NCBI RefSeq assembly: GCF_014839835.1
Contig: NC_071644.1
Location: 4,379,266 to 4,443,265, forward strand
Reading direction: 5' to 3'
Origin: Dryobates pubescens
Lineage: Eukaryota; Chordata; Aves; Piciformes; Picidae
Length of the DNA stretch: 64,000 nucleotides
Shown: positions 1-14,900 of the stretch, one piece after another
Layout of the letters: each line of letters opens with the position of its first letter
Numbering within the stretch: the stretch's first letter is position 1
Position numbers and translations under genes: made by a program
The notes under the pieces: model-generated
The model's database searches: none
Told to the model about the DNA's origin: nothing
Seen by the model: only the letters and a program-made list of their open reading frames with translations

Positions 1-473
1 ACCCTTCCACATGCTATCATTCAACATGAGCAAGAGGAAAAAGATTTGTCATGGAGAGACACAAAGCATTCATGTCAGTTGCTCTAACAGCATGGAACTG
101 CTAATTCCACAGCAGAGTGATCTGAAATCCCATCAAGCCAGGATTCCCATGATTTCTAACTGTCCAAAAGCACAAGTCCTTCAAATGAAAGGCAGGCTGA
201 CACAACCTACAGTGCTGCTTCAGGGTGTGTAAAAGGGTGCTGGACGTTTCGTGGGATAGTTCAGTGCAAGACTTCAGGCATTTTAGAACAACTTGCAGAG
301 ACCATCCAGACAGAACAAACACCTTCACTCTGCTTACAGGGAAAGAACTTGCAAGTCAGGAGCAATAGCCAGTCCCTACTCATATGCTCCAAGAAATATG
401 CCAAACTTTTTGCAGCTGAAGAGTCGAGGCTGAAGGCACAGGATAGACACCGGCTGCAGGAAAACACCTTCAG
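1..473. other. Sequence downstream of CLCN6, no gene seen
   Basis: This lies beyond the likely CLCN6 polyadenylation site. In mammals the next gene is NPPA, but no natriuretic peptide exon or other coding exon is visible here. Confidence 0.4.
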
Positions 474-479
474 TTTATT
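474..479 (-). terminator. CLCN6: Candidate CLCN6 polyadenylation signal AATAAA
   Basis: TTTATT on the plus strand gives AATAAA in the CLCN6 sense. It is the only canonical hexamer I found between the stop codon and the window edge. A nearer variant, ATTAAA, is at 2405-2410. Confidence 0.4.
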
Positions 480-2951
480 CTTGGAGCTTTAAGAGCTTGC
501 ATGCCTTACTCAAAATGGAGCTAGGACAGTCAGAAACCAGCAAAACTATTTGGGTGGAGAAGACAAGAGCTGTTTCTGTATGTTCCAAAGCAAGAAAGGG
601 CAAAGAGTGAACCCAAGTCCTGCTCTTTAGCTAGGTCACGTCCTAAGCAGCCCTGGAGAGGGGTCAGGGTTAACAAAAGGTCCTGGGACACACCCAGTTT
701 CCTCTGCAACAGCTGCCACTGTATCTACCACAGCCCCCTCCTTCCTTTGTGGAAATGGTACAAGTGCAAACAAAAGATCTGCCTTTCCTCTCTTTAAGAA
801 AACAACAGATGGGAAAGAACACTAAGTGAAAAAAACGGTCTCCAGATGTCAAGAGAGAAAAATAAAACTGAAAACCCAAGCGCTTACAAACAGCTTTGCT
901 ATGACCAAACTTTCCAGCTGAGCCATGCCATGCACTGTATGACAAGCACAAATTCTACCCTAAAACTTGGCCTCAGGAACCACTTTAAGTTCAAGTTTTC
1001 TCTCATCTGCTGGACAAAATTCAAGAGCCTTCCATGACTCAGCTGTTTTGACTGCAAACACAGCCAGAGAGTGCATCTGCCTACAAACTATCCAGACTGC
1101 AACGACTCCACCAATATCTAAGAGTTCCAGTGACTTAAAGAGCCCTACGTCAAGTCCATGGCTGGTGACCTGGGCACAAAACCTCCTCCTAATCCCAACT
1201 GTAGCAGGACTCAGCAGCCAGCAGTTTGCAGAGTCACACCCTAGAACAACCAGCTTCCATAAAGTCAGTCAAAGGGACAGTTTTAAGAGGTTTAGTGTTT
1301 TGACACACGTATGGAAAGGGCGCCACTCCTGCAGGCTTAGTCAGGAAAATCTTCAGCCTAGATGAAGATTCAGCCTGAATTCAGACAACACAACATCTGG
1401 TTTCCTTCTGCCACAGCTCTCACCTAGCTGGCTCCTTATGGCAAACAACAGGTTAACTGGAGCGCTCCCAGGCTGTGTAGAAGCTTGTCTGGGATACATT
1501 TCCCATGTTACTTGGCCCAGTCTCTTGGCTGGGAGAATGCTCTGTGCTTTATCAAGCCAATCAGCTCTGCAGGCCCTGGAGGCACAATGCTGGCTTCCCA
1601 CAGAGGGTTATCTGTATGCAAAGCTCAAGAGGGCAGGTGCCTGCTGGAACAATACAGGTGCTGGCCAGGATGGTACCTGCTAAAGCAGTGAACTGGCTGC
1701 AACTGGCTCCTAAATGCTGATTTCACCCTTACAGATACTTGGGCTGTGGCAGTTGCAAACATTATCCCAAGTATTTTTAGAGCACAGACAGCTCCACTCA
1801 TCACCCTGCAGCAGATCCTGCTGGCTAGCCACCAGCACCAAGTATCCCTCCTGTGCAGCAACCTGAAGTTACACCAGCTCCTCTCATGGCACAGAGATCA
1901 TTCAACCAAACCCAGAGACAGGGCTCCAAAACACAACACTTCACCATGCATTGAGGACACGGGGTTCCCTGGTCTCTAACTCCAGCTGGAAAGGTGTTCC
2001 AAGCTCTCACTGTTGGATCAGTACAAGGACAAAGTGCCTACAAATGCCAAGAAACACAGAAGTGTCAGGGGAGTGACAAAGTGGAGTACCCACAAAGTGC
2101 CTTAGCAGAGTCTCTTACAGGGAGATAACAGCAACAGCTAACAGGGAAAGAGATCTCCCTTCTTTGAGATGCTCTGCAAACATATTAAATATTTATAATC
2201 CTAAGTAGTAACTGGAACCGAACTGTTCTGAACTCCTGATCTGCTGAGCTGCTCTCAGGAGTCAGCTGATGTCAAAACCATCACAGCAAGAACACTTCCC
2301 CATGAAAGAAGGAAAGAAATCAGGAGCAAATGAAGCTAAAGTGGAAAACCATGGGCAACTGGGAACACCTGCAAAGAGAGGTGAACTTCCAAAAAAGTGG
2401 CTTTTTTAATACTGCTTTTCAGAAAAGCCATTTTCCAGAGCAGCTCTTGCATAACTGCAAACTTCACTATCTCCTCTCAGCCTTGACAGCGACCTCCTTC
2501 TCACACAAATAAGGCAACAAGGAACAAGGGAGGAGAAGGAAAAGGGAAACATACAGGAGGGTAGGGAGAAGATGCTTCACAGGACACAGTAGAACCAGAT
2601 GGTTCTTTTTTCCAACCGTTAAAAAAATAACCAACAAAAAACCCCTAAACCAAAGAGCAGAACATACAGTGTCAAGACAACATCTGATGAAAGGAGATCA
2701 CTGGAGCACAGGGAAAGGAAAAAACCTGGATCAAGAGTGGTCAAACCAAGTGCCTGAGACCAAGCAACAGCTCTTGGGCTCAGGCAGCTCCTCTAGTTCT
2801 CTGGCTGGCAAGATGTTCTCCAGCATCTCAGGCTTGATATGCATGTGAGAAGCCAAACGGCAAGTCTTGGGCCTTGCGGGGTCCAAGCAGAATGCGAGCG
2901 CGTGTGCAGGCCTGGAGCAGGGAGGCAGCCACACCAGAGTGGGGCAGGGCA
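474..2951 (-). other. CLCN6: Probable 3' UTR of CLCN6
   Basis: No coding exon is recognisable beyond the CLCN6 stop at 2952-2954. On the minus strand a canonical AATAAA lies at 474-479 and an ATTAAA variant at 2405-2410. A 3' UTR of about 2.5 kb using the distal signal is plausible, because mammalian CLCN6 also has a long 3' UTR, but its end is inferred. Short ORFs on both strands here show no family resemblance. Confidence 0.5.
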
Positions 2952-5900
2952 TCAAATGGTCCGATAGTGCTGTCTCAATCTTGCCTGCAGAAACTCATGG
3001 GTCAGGTTGTGACGAGTGATTATCCCAACAATCTTAAAGAGAAAGAGGAAAAAAGGTACTAGGGTCATAGATGTGCTACTAAGAGATGTGTGTGGCTCTT
3101 GCCAGTCCCCCCAGAAAGGGAACCTGCAAGCAGTTCTTGACCATTGCTGAGTTAGAGTGGGTTCAAGTTCAAATCTCACCAAAACAACACCCCTTCCTCA
3201 TCTACAAGCAAGACTCTGTTAAACTTTAACTACACCCAAACAGCTTAACTGCTTCATTGTGTCTGGACACAGCAGTGTCAGCCCTGCCTAGGAAGGGAAA
3301 TCCTGTCCACACTGGACAGCATAGGGACGTAACTCAGTTCTCTGGAAAGTGAAAACTCTCAAGTAACATAGCTGCCTCTCACAGCTTCATTAGAGACATT
3401 TCTGCTATGCCAAGTGACACAACTGCAGACAGCCCCTATAAAACAGATTCTAGGAAGCTCTGAAGACCAAAACACAGAAATGGTAAAGACTAGCTCAGTG
3501 GTGACTGCACACTGACCGTCACTAACTGGCAGGTCACTAAGTAGACCCACTCCCAGTTTACTGGGCAAACAGTCAACCCCACACACAACAGCTGATAGAA
3601 CACCTCAATTACTCTACAGATTTAGAACTAGGCTGCTCTCTAGAGCTGCAAGAGCATCACATCTTGTACTAAAGATGGAATGAGTCAACAGCTCTTGTTT
3701 TCAACCAACAGGCTCTGCAGGATAGTTACAAGGAACCCCAAGAGGCAGGAAAAGCACTGCTGTCTCACAGGGACAGACCAGCCCAGGCTTAAAGGAAACA
3801 GGTTCACTTTATGTTCATAGGAATTTACTGACACCTACTGACTCTTCTTGAGCACTGTGGGTGGCAGAGAGAAGCACAGCAAATCAAGTACAAACCAACC
3901 AAAGACTCCTTTATTTTGCTGCTCCTATGAGTAGGAACAGAATGCAATTTCCCTTCCAGCAGAAAAACCACCTGCCCCAATGCACAGGAAATTCTGTTCT
4001 TGGCCTTCAATAAAGCTATCGAAGGAGATGCCAAATTAGTGGCTTCTGATAAGCTCAAGACCACTCAACAGCTCTAAGACAGTAAGAGCTTCTACCTGCT
4101 GCCAACTGGAGACAGGAGAGAGACCACATGTCCTGCCCCTTGTAGGCAAAGCAGAAAGCAGGCTTGCACACAAAAGCTGGTAACAGTCACAGCAACCAGC
4201 AATGCTTCAGGGCCTTAAGAAGATCATAAGAAGATAACATTCTGATCTCTTTAAAGCATTTCTGTTTGGTGTTAATACAGATCTTAAGTTTTCCCAAAGG
4301 AGGAAAACTTTTCAAAACCCACAGTGGATCCTCCTTGTGCAGTCAAGACAAAGTGGAGGTAATGACTCACCTCTCCAACTGCATTCACAACCGGTAAGTG
4401 TCTGAGTCCCATTGTCCTGAACAGGTTGAAGACTTGTGACACATGAGTATTTGGAGAGACAGTAAAGGGTGATGGGTTCATATATGGGGTGACATCCTAG
4501 GAAAGAAAAAAACAATTACATTTACAAGAGGCACTGGGAATCACCAATGAACGGTACCTACAGTTCCTCCTGTGCACTGATCTCTGGACAGGGTTTTGGA
4601 CAGTGAATATGAAATTACTTCAGGAACCTGAATCTGTCACAGTTTATTTGAACACTGTAACCCATGATCTTAAGAGCCTAAGAGATGCAGACAGCCACTG
4701 GGCATCATAAATGCAGGTCCATGAAAATACAAATGTGTATTAAAAAAGCACTTTTGTCTACACAAAAGTCCTATCACAATGGCAGGCCTGTCACTGAGCT
4801 GCCAGCACACAGAATGCCCAACAGGTATCACCAGTCTGCCTGTGCGATCTGTCTCAGGCAGGAGTCTAACCTAGAAGAAAGTTCAACTAGACAAGAAATG
4901 TCTTATCCTGGAAGTGAAGCACCTGTGTACAATGCTATCTCAGAGCAAGTATGAGGATGGATTTTGACATGCAGACAAGGCTGAATGATTGTGTGAGTAC
5001 AGGCTGCTGCTCACTGCACCCAACATGCTCTTAGGCTTGGGACAATGCTAAAACGCGTATCAGGAAACACTATGACACTGCATCCCTTACCACTATCATG
5101 CGAGGGTTCAGCAGGGTGAGGTCCAGGTCGTGGATGTCTGGGTAGCGAGGGTAATCCTCTGACATCTCTGCATGGGACAGGCGAGGCTGACTTGCACTCT
5201 GCAGGTGAAACAAATCCCACTGAGCTACTGTTACCAAGCAAGCAGCACAGCACATGATGTCTCCCAACTGCTGACCCACATTTCCTTCTCCTCCCATGCC
5301 CACACAGAACTTCTGCAGAACTCCTGGCAGCTCATCTCAGAACACAGCAATGCCCAAACCCACACAGGTGTAAGCTGAAAGCAGCAAGTCTGTTCTCCAG
5401 CCTCTCACAGGTTTACACTCAACACTGGAGGGCAGCAACTCATCAGCTTTGTGACAGATGGGTCTCAAACACAAACGCCCACACTGATCTCAGTGACAGA
5501 GCTGACAGTCTTCTGGCAAGACCCTGGCACCCAGCAGTAAAAGCAAAGTATACACTGCTGGTTGCTCTGTTTGTATTTAATATCTGCTCTCTATTCTCCA
5601 GTTCTGGCAGGACTGCACCTTTATGCAACAAGTAAGTCTATTGGTTTATTCTTCAAACAGCTGCTGTTCTCTTTTCTTGGGGATACTTCAACAGAAATTA
5701 ATTTCCCTTTATTTCAGTGCTGCAAGGGAGAATTCACATGACCTGCCTGCAGCTTTTAAAACACAGATGCATCGCTTAAGGAGCAAAAATGGCTAAATTT
5801 GGTTTTTTGGCAGCCCATAAATAACATTCCCAACCTTTGCAGTCAAGATGGCAGGGATGTCTGGTACAACTCCTGATTAGGAACACTCACCGACTGGCTC

Positions 5901-8900
5901 TCAGAGTAACAAACACCCCTGACAAGGAGGGTGACCAACTGGGAGCGCAAGATCAAGCCATGGAAGGTCAAAGGTCTGAAGCGTTCCTCCATAGTCCACT
6001 CTTCACTGGGAGACTGGTCAGGGTACAGGTTGGGGTAAGGAGTGTACCTGTGAGAGATTTAACATGTTCTGGGTTACATGGACTTAAAGAGAGACACATA
6101 CACTTGCCTCCAAAACAATAACAGCTGTTGGGAGAGATGAGCTTTACAAAGCCCTCAGGATTTTGTAGGCAAGGAGGCATCAAGTTTCTGCAGGCATTTC
6201 CCCAGGTATTCCATCCTCTCCAGGAAATATTTCTGGATAGGTGTTTGAAGGAAATTTAAGTTAAAAGACTGGACACTATCACACCTAGGACCTGGTCACA
6301 AGTGTGAGCCCAAACACTGGCTAATGAGACCTGGCAGGGCACTTCTAAAATTTAGATGACAGCACTGTTTCCTCTGATCCATGCAACGACAGGGATTGTA
6401 TGAAGCATCGCAACACAGCTCAACATATGGAAACGGGGTGTTTCCACATGTTAGTGCCTACCAGGACCTCACCTTCTCTCTAGCATCTGTTGCAGCAGAT
6501 CCTCCTTTTCTGGTGGCTCCTCAGTTGCTATGTGCTCATCACACATATTACGCAGCTCACTGGAAGGGTAGGACTTCATGGACTGACTGCGCTTGCGCTG
6601 CTCACCGGCTCGGGTGAGGATGCTGGACTTCTGCATACAATAAGCAACTTTCAGATGCTCACTAAGCAGCTCAACAGTTACCCAAAGGAGACTATGAACT
6701 GTCTGATTACAGATTTATGTCACCAGATAAGGTGTTCCTTACTGCTGCTGCAGTACCTATAATAATAGCCAAGAGGACTGTACTGTCCTTGGACAGACAG
6801 CCTGGAGTTTAGGAAGTGGGGCATCCTTCCTCGTTAGAGCACACGTGTGCCACAAGCACGTTCATGATGCATTCTGACCTTAAATTTAAGTTTCTCAAGA
6901 AACTAAAGCATCTGCCCCATTACCCTTCCTACAAAGAGGAGAAACACTTAGGCACTGGCTGATCTCAATGGTGAGTTCAGTACTTTGGCGGCAAATACAA
7001 GCTTTCTCCATGCCTCAGTCCTCTTAACTGTTCACTCTAGCCCACTCTTCTGCCTTTACCCTAACACAGAGAACAGAACGAAATTGAGTCCTTGAAAATT
7101 TTGTGTTGCAGTAGGGGCTCATCTGCGACCTGAATTCTGCACTGACAAAAGCCTAGATAACAAAAGAAAGGGCCTTCCACCTACAAAACAAGGCTCTTTT
7201 CCCCTCAGATTCTCAAACCAGCAACTTTTTACCTTGAATTTGATGTTATTACTGATCAGTTGGTTTCCCTTCATGAACTCCCTCTCATTGCCCCGGTTCT
7301 CAGTCACCACAGGGAAGGCATGATGGACAGTTGTGCGCAGGATGCTGACGAGGGACTGGATCCTGGTGTGTGGGTAGACATACGTCAAGTTGGGTTCCAT
7401 GATGTCACTGGCTCTTAGTCTGAGGAAACAGAAAGCCAAGATTGCTACATCCCAGTAGAGAACAAACCAGTTTCAAAACAAGATCCTGAAGAAGTCTGCT
7501 GAAGTTTAGTTCTGCCAGCAACTGGTACCTGCGTGCTCGCCTTCACTGCGCTATTAGCAGTGTTGGCACAGTTGATTTCATCTTTAACAGAACATTGCAA
7601 CAATGCATGATAAGCAAGGAAAAAGGTTCCATCTCTTCACACAGAAAGTGTTTAAACTCTTATGAAAAGAGATGAGAGGCAGGAAGATGAAATTCTTCAA
7701 GAAGTAAAATCGAGTGGAAGGCTTTCACAAGAGTTCTTGCCAAACCCCACAAATGACTCTCCACCCACCCACCCCTCCTCAGAAAGGGCTCCAGCATCTC
7801 TCTCCTGCCATAGACCTGATGTATATTCCCAACTCCTTTCACAGCAGTCCTCCTTGCAGCTGCTCCTCTCAGAGCAGCCAGGTTTCTGGGAAATGATGCA
7901 TCATCCCCCTGCATTACAATACTCCTTTCTGAGCAAGACCCTACCACAAATTCCAACCCACAACCCTGCCAAGAGGAGCAGCCTTACTTGTCCATTTCCA
8001 CCTCTGTTTCCCACTCCAGGAGAGGCACTCCTCGTAAGTTCACGTGGATGTCATAGATGCCTTTGTTGAAAAAGTCTCCTGTCCATTTGGCTACCTGCAG
8101 AGCAAATGGAAAAAATACTAAGTTACTGATCCAAATACAAGGCTCCTTGGCTTATCTTAGACCTGGAAGGAAGACAGGCTCAGGGCCAGCCCACATTGAA
8201 GAAGTCTACAAAAAGCCCAAGCTACAACCCTGCACTCACCATGAGGGTGATCATTATTGGGAGCCCATAGGTGATCTCATTGGTGGATTCAATGAGGATG
8301 ACAGTCAGGCTAATTGTCATGCGGACCACGCCTCCCAGGAATGCTGCTGCCCCAATCAGTGCAAAGGTTCCCGAGTAGATGTGATCCAGGCCAATGTAGC
8401 TAGAGGGAAACAGAGAGCCTGGAGATCAGAACCGGCCAGAGCCCACCTCTCCCACATATACACACACTCAATGCACCTTTTGAGGAGGTTGGCGACCAGG
8501 CGTCCGAAGGCAGCCCCACAAAGCAGTGATGGCACAAAAAGCCCACTGGGCACAGAGATCCCATATGTCCAGCAGGAGAGTAAGAAATAGAGAAGGAAGA
8601 ACAAGGACAGTGTGACTGGGCTGAAAGTACCTGCAACACAAGAAGAATCAAGACTGACTAAAGGAGCACTAGTCTGTTGGACAAAGACAGTAGTCTTGCA
8701 CCATCCACCCCTCAGCTCGCAGCAGGCTCATCTCACAAACAGCTACTGAGTCTCTGAGTCCAAACACACACAAAGACAATGAGTAAGTGAAAAAAGAGGA
8801 AAAGCATGGGAGACTTTGAGCTGCTGTCCTACCAATTCCCCAGATCCATGAAGGCCTGAAGATGCTATGTACCCTGTGGTTCTTATGACAAGGCTATTTC

Positions 8901-11900
8901 AAGCAAGATGGAGCTTTGAAGCCTGAGCATGGGATGAGGAACTGTCTCCTGGCCACTCACCATCTTGGTGGAAGAGCTGCAAGATGGCTGACTCCTGAGG
9001 GTTGAAGAAGAGTGTGGCCATGTCATTGTAGGTTTCATTTGGACAGAAAAAAGTTTTGATGCTTGAATTCACATCCTCTGACATACCCTAATGCAGGACA
9101 CAGAAGACACAAACAGTTAAAATCCACTCTCTCCTATGTTAGCCTTTGAGCAGAATGGGAGCAGCCTTTCCATAGGGCTGCCAGCCTACACTTTGGGAAG
9201 TTCAGACCAAACATCAATAGCAGAGATGGGACCTGCAGCCTCAGTAGGTTCCCTAGCTCACAGTCTGAGCTGTTTGTCAAAGGACAAAAGCACAAAGCGG
9301 GTAGCTTTCATTATTAGTCTAACCTCCTGCAACTGGCCACAGGCTTTCACTGAAGTTCTGTTAGGTACAGAATCTGTGAAAAGCTCATTATGTGCCTGTA
9401 CTTCTCTGGAGGGTGAACGTGATGGGGACATATAATTACCACAAAAGATCCCTCACCTGCAGGTCCAGAGTGTCATTGCCACTATGACTGGTGGAAGACA
9501 TCTGCCGACATTCCCCCAGAACCATGGAGGCTACAAAGACCACAACTGTGGTAGCCATGGACACCAGCAGGCTCTCCAAGACTCTGCAAGCACAAAACAG
9601 AAATCATACACTGAAGCCACACTCAGCCCTGTAACCCAGCCCCAGCCCTACACAGGACTTCGATAAAGCTGCAAGAAGCAGCAATCACTAGATCTCAACA
9701 TGAGAAGCAGGGAACTCTGCAGGTCAAGCTGAACTATGACTTGGAATTGTGCTAACTCCCTTTTTTAATTGCCTGCCCCATAAAGGAGAACAGATTTTCT
9801 GCCCAGAGAACACCCTGCAGTCACATACAAAAAGCCACAGGGAAGAGTTTAGTGATGAGGCTGTTCACATGGAAACGATGTTCTGTAGGTCCTTACAGGG
9901 TAAAAGGCCAGACAGGACTGATACAGTCTCTCATAATCTCTTCTCTAACTACTAAAATATACTTTACTTTTTTGCCCCAAACCCAGGCTTCCTATTTAGG
10001 AATTGTCTAGAGCAAACCAACAGCTATTTTCCAGAAGTATCCCCTCTCTAAATAGCACAGATATTAGCAAGGTAGTGAATTCAATTAACCAAGATAATTA
10101 AAAAGAGAGTGGAATCAGGTATTCTTTCTACATCTCTTTGGACAAGATTAACAAAATACTGCATGGAGACAAAGCTGTGGTTTGTTCAGCCACAGCTTTT
10201 ATCGTAAGGAGCTCCCTGCAGAGCTCTTTCAAGGAGGCTTGTAGCTGTCCCCATACCACCAGAGTAAATAGAAAACCAAAAGGCACAGGGACTGTGACAC
10301 CTGGTTTCTGGTGTTGACCTTTAAGTTCTATGGAAGCTTTGTTTTGTGATTTTAAAAAGAACAGCTCTGGAATTTCCTCCAGCACCACTCACTGGGTCCT
10401 CTAGATGGATGCTTTTGTTTTGGGACACAGATCAGAGATGCCTGCACAAATACCTGACCAGCTTTGGCTTGGGATGCACGTTCCGCATGCGGTACTTTGC
10501 AAGTCTCTTGTTCAGGCAGTTGAAGGTGGCTCCGAGAAGGCCTCCTGCAATACCCATCAGAATGAAGAAGCCCAAGTCCACAGCAGTCCAGAGGTGGCAT
10601 TTCTTATCAGACTCGGAGCACTACGTGCAGAAAGGCACAAAAATGAGTGTTACAGTAATTGCTGCCACTCCCTACCAACAGGTCTGTCTCCACAGCAGGA
10701 GGCTTTCAGCAGCTGTGACCAAAGGGCAACAATTCTGTCTTAGGCTATTGGTGCATTGCAGCTAAACATCAGCTGCCCTTCACTGAAATACAAACATGTA
10801 CAGAAACTAAAATTAAGAAAGAAACACTGAACTGACAGAAGATCGGAGGGGAAAAGTAACAGCACTAGATCTTACCTTAAATTCCCCAAAGTTCAGCAGC
10901 CCAGGGAGCTGGAAAGACCCCCAGCTTCCAAACTGAATCCCAGAGCGGAAAAAATTCAAAGTAAAGGTGGCAGCCATGGAACAGAACAGCTGAGGAAGTA
11001 AAACAAAAGGAAGAAGTAAAGACTCCCAAATTGAGACTGGCAGAGTCAGCTCTTCTTGAGATTATGCTGGGATAGGAAAACTTCAGAGCCTTCTCAGGTT
11101 TTAAGGAAATAATCCGCTGAGGTTTAACATCCACTCTCTGCTGCACATGAGAGCAATCCCAAACTGGACTTCTGGAATTATCTGATTTGGGTTTTCTACA
11201 CAAGAAGGTGGAATTTCACCTAGTAATTCTTGCAGCAAGAGCTCTATTTTTTATTCGTGTGGTCAAATATGACAACTTGCAGTTGCAAATCAATACAAGG
11301 CAGTAACACAGCTTGTGTAGAGCTGGAATTGAGGCCTTCATTGGCTCAGAGAGAGTTGCTGTCTTGGCAAATCCCCTGGCTCCTTTTATCGTTGCTGAGT
11401 GGAGACTAACTGAATCCCATCAAGAGGACATTTGCCATGAGAGATGCCAGAAGCATCAGGAAATCAAATACATTTTTAATATCCTTTCACCTTCAAGAAA
11501 GCACTACAGGGAGAGAAATGGACAACCAGAAGGCACAGGGCACTGCTGCCATACAGCTTCCCAAGGCAGAGAAAAGCAGAAAAAAAATCCAGCACCTGCC
11601 TTACTCTGTCTGCTCCCAAAAGATCAGACTGCAGAGTGCCCAGCCACAAAAGCCTCTTCTCCCAGATAATACTAAATCTGCTGCCTACAGAGCTGTACTG
11701 TAGTTCCAGACAGTACCATACTGCTCTCTGCTCTTGATCTGTATTCTACAGCACTGATTGAGCCAGCAAATTCCCTCCTGCCAGGAGAGCTCAGGAGGGG
11801 TCAGGATAACCTGAATGCCCTCATGGACAAGCCTTCCCAAAGGTCCAGCCCAAGAAAGAGTCACACAGAAAGGACCAGAGTCATTACTCACCACTTTCCA

Positions 11901-14900
11901 TGTAAGTCCCTGGTTCCAGAAAGAGGAACCTTCTTCCAAGCTGAAAAGAGTGCCCCCAATTGGGGCTCCAAAAGCAGCTGCAACCCCTGCAGCAGCTCCA
12001 GCAGACACAAAATCCCTTTTGTCCCTGAAGGGAAGAAGAAAACAATCTCCATTTAGGAAAGCAGATCCATGGATGTGCTCAGGTTCTTCAAAGAGACAAC
12101 TCCCATTTATGGATACATCCCTGGGATACAGGAGTGACAGCTGGGAGAAGTGTTGGCCATACCAAACAACACTATTTATGCATAAGTCATGGCAGCACCA
12201 TGGCACCAACACAGAGTAAAACTCTGGTACTCCACAGCTGCCCATTGTAAGAGGAAGCATCCAAACCACGGGATACCAGCATCACCCGAAAGAATTACAA
12301 AGAGAGTAGGAGAAGATTTTGTTCATATTCAAGCAAACCAGCCCTCTCTGTAGCATATCTTAGCTATAAGGAGTGAGTAATTGAGCTAGCTCCCAACAAA
12401 GAAGCCATTTAAGCATTCAGATTAAAGGTTTTAAGTGGGTAGAGATTTGCTGAGTAGTGCAACAGAACATCAATGAACATGGAGACCAGAGCAGCATGGA
12501 AGGGTCAAGCCATTGTGTTGTCTTGATGCAGAATGAAGCTGCAGGACACTAGAGAGAAACTGAACAAACACCTGACTGATTCATCCCAGCCCAGCACCCT
12601 TCTCCCCGGCAAGTCTGATCACTCCTCCTCCTCTCCCCTCCTCCACACCCTGGCTACCATACCTGTCACTGCGGAAGTAGGGAAAGTTAAACTGGATCTT
12701 CCTCAAAGAGATGCTCTGGAACTACAAACAAAGGAAAGATTTAGAAACATAGGAGATGGAAACTGACTCCTCACAGCATTCTTACAAAGCAGTGGTGTGA
12801 CCAGGACAACGACCCAGGCCAGCACTAACCTGTGGCAAACCTGCACCCACGACAGCACCACTGTGAATCATTGGACCCTCCTTCCCGACAAAAAGACCTG
12901 CAAAAATAGGATTTATGGGGCAGCACACTCCTGACAGCCCTCCCTTGTTCCCCAGGAGAGATCAGCTCACCACTCCCACACCACACCAGTCCCCTGCGCC
13001 AAGCCTGCAGCTCCTCCTTCTCTCCATGAGGTGAAGAAAGGTACTGAACGCCTTGACCCCCTAAAATGTTTGTGAAGACTTGCACAGACTTTGCCCTCCA
13101 AGAGTGTGGAATCATTGAAAAAGAGCTGTTACAAGGACTCTGAACTTTCCAAGTCATTCTGCCCTGCTGCTCAGAACATAACCTCCTCCAGGTTGCTCCA
13201 GACACTTTCTTCTGGAGAATTCTCAGGTCTTCCTCTTGTACTGATACACAAAAAGTCTCTTCTGATTAACCTGCCCAAAAAAGTACCTGTTCCCCCAGGA
13301 ATCCTGACCCTTCTGTCTTTTTTCTACTCTACTGATGTATTGAGGGCTCATGACTCTGCTCCAGGCCATCAAAATCATTTTACTGGAAAAGTGGGAGAAG
13401 CCTTTTGTGCCCTATGTAGAGCAGGGGCAGCATTTTTCCCCCTGCAGCAATATACCACAGTCCTTCTTACCTCCTGCCACGCTGAAGAGCACTCCCAACG
13501 CTTTGCACACCACGGTCCGGAGGCGCACAACCCCTGGAACCTTCACCCCGTTGAGGTAGCACTTAATTTCAGGAATTCCTGACCCAGCTGCTACAGGCTG
13601 CAGAAAAGGAACATCAATGTTGTACTACATTCATTTCATGGCTGACCAACAATCTTTCATCAGAGAGCTCAACAAGTGATCAAGAGATCCTGCTTAGCTA
13701 AACCAATCAACACTGTGAAGATAGTTTGATGCCTTGGAACAGAAAGTGCTTCCTGCAAGGATACTTCACACTCAGAACCTATGTGAGAGAAGGTACTGTA
13801 AGGTGCAGCAGTGGACCCAAGTCTTACCTGGATCAGAACCAGAAGACTAGCAAGGAAAACAAAGGTCAGGTTGAAGCCCAGCAGCTCCAGCAATGACAAT
13901 GCAAGACAACCTTTCTCACTGCATTCTTCCACAGCTGCAGGGATGGTCAAGGAAAATAACAGCACTGTCCCCAGCAATTCACATTCATCAGGTACTGTCT
14001 GGGGTGCCACCTGCATGACAGTCAAGTCGTTGCGTCCTACCCCAGCCAGGGCAGCTGACAACCCATCAGGAAGGCAGCCTTCCTTTTCAGAACTCAAGGC
14101 TGAGCTCCAAGCAAAGGAAACCATTCATTCTTTCAGAGATTAGCCTTTGCCTACACACATGATCCTGAAAACATTTTTTGGTTTCAAGGGCTGAATTGCA
14201 CAGGCAAAACCCAATTAATCAACAACATGACTGATGGCAGAAGTCTGAGAGTCAGCTGTTTTGAGCAAAACATGGCAAAAGAAAGGAAAAGGTCACTTGA
14301 GTCTAACAGGAACCCCTGCAGCAGGTAAAAGATACAGCTTTGCACCACCCGGAACTTGAGCTGAGTAAAGAGCCGGACGAAGAAATCCACAAAGAGGCCC
14401 ACCTGTGAAAAGGAAGAGACCTGCCATCAGGAATTGCTGCATAGAAACAATAAAGACCATCCTGTAATAGACCTATCAGAAGTATATACACACAGGAGGA
14501 CAGAAGATGAAGAATTTTTGCAAAAGCAGTGTTCATATTCACTTTGAAATTTCAGATTTGTTGCCTCCCTCGTTCTCCCCAGGACAGATCCACCCCACAA
14601 TTAATCCCGAAGAGATGCATTTCAGAGGACTAATCTGGTAGCATTTTAACACCCACTTCTGGGTACAGAAGAAAGCTAGTGTTTAACTGAGCCACAGGCA
14701 ACAGAGCTCATTTTTGAACACTCTGGAAAGCACATGCAGTGACACTAGTACTGCCAAGCATAAAAAAACATACAGTTCAGCTGTAAATTGGCATCTTGTT
14801 TTATTAAGTGCTCCCTTTGGACAAGTTCTCCTGTATGCAGAATTAAAGGATTTGCCAGAATACTTAGCAAAAAAAGCACAGCAAGTTCTAGAAACAAAAA

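Noticed and set aside
8057-8590. Plus-strand ORF of 177 codons
   Set aside because: It is antisense to CLCN6 exons 15-17 and the introns between them.
11815-12219. Plus-strand ORF of 134 codons
   Set aside because: It is antisense to CLCN6 exon 10, which encodes a highly conserved membrane segment.
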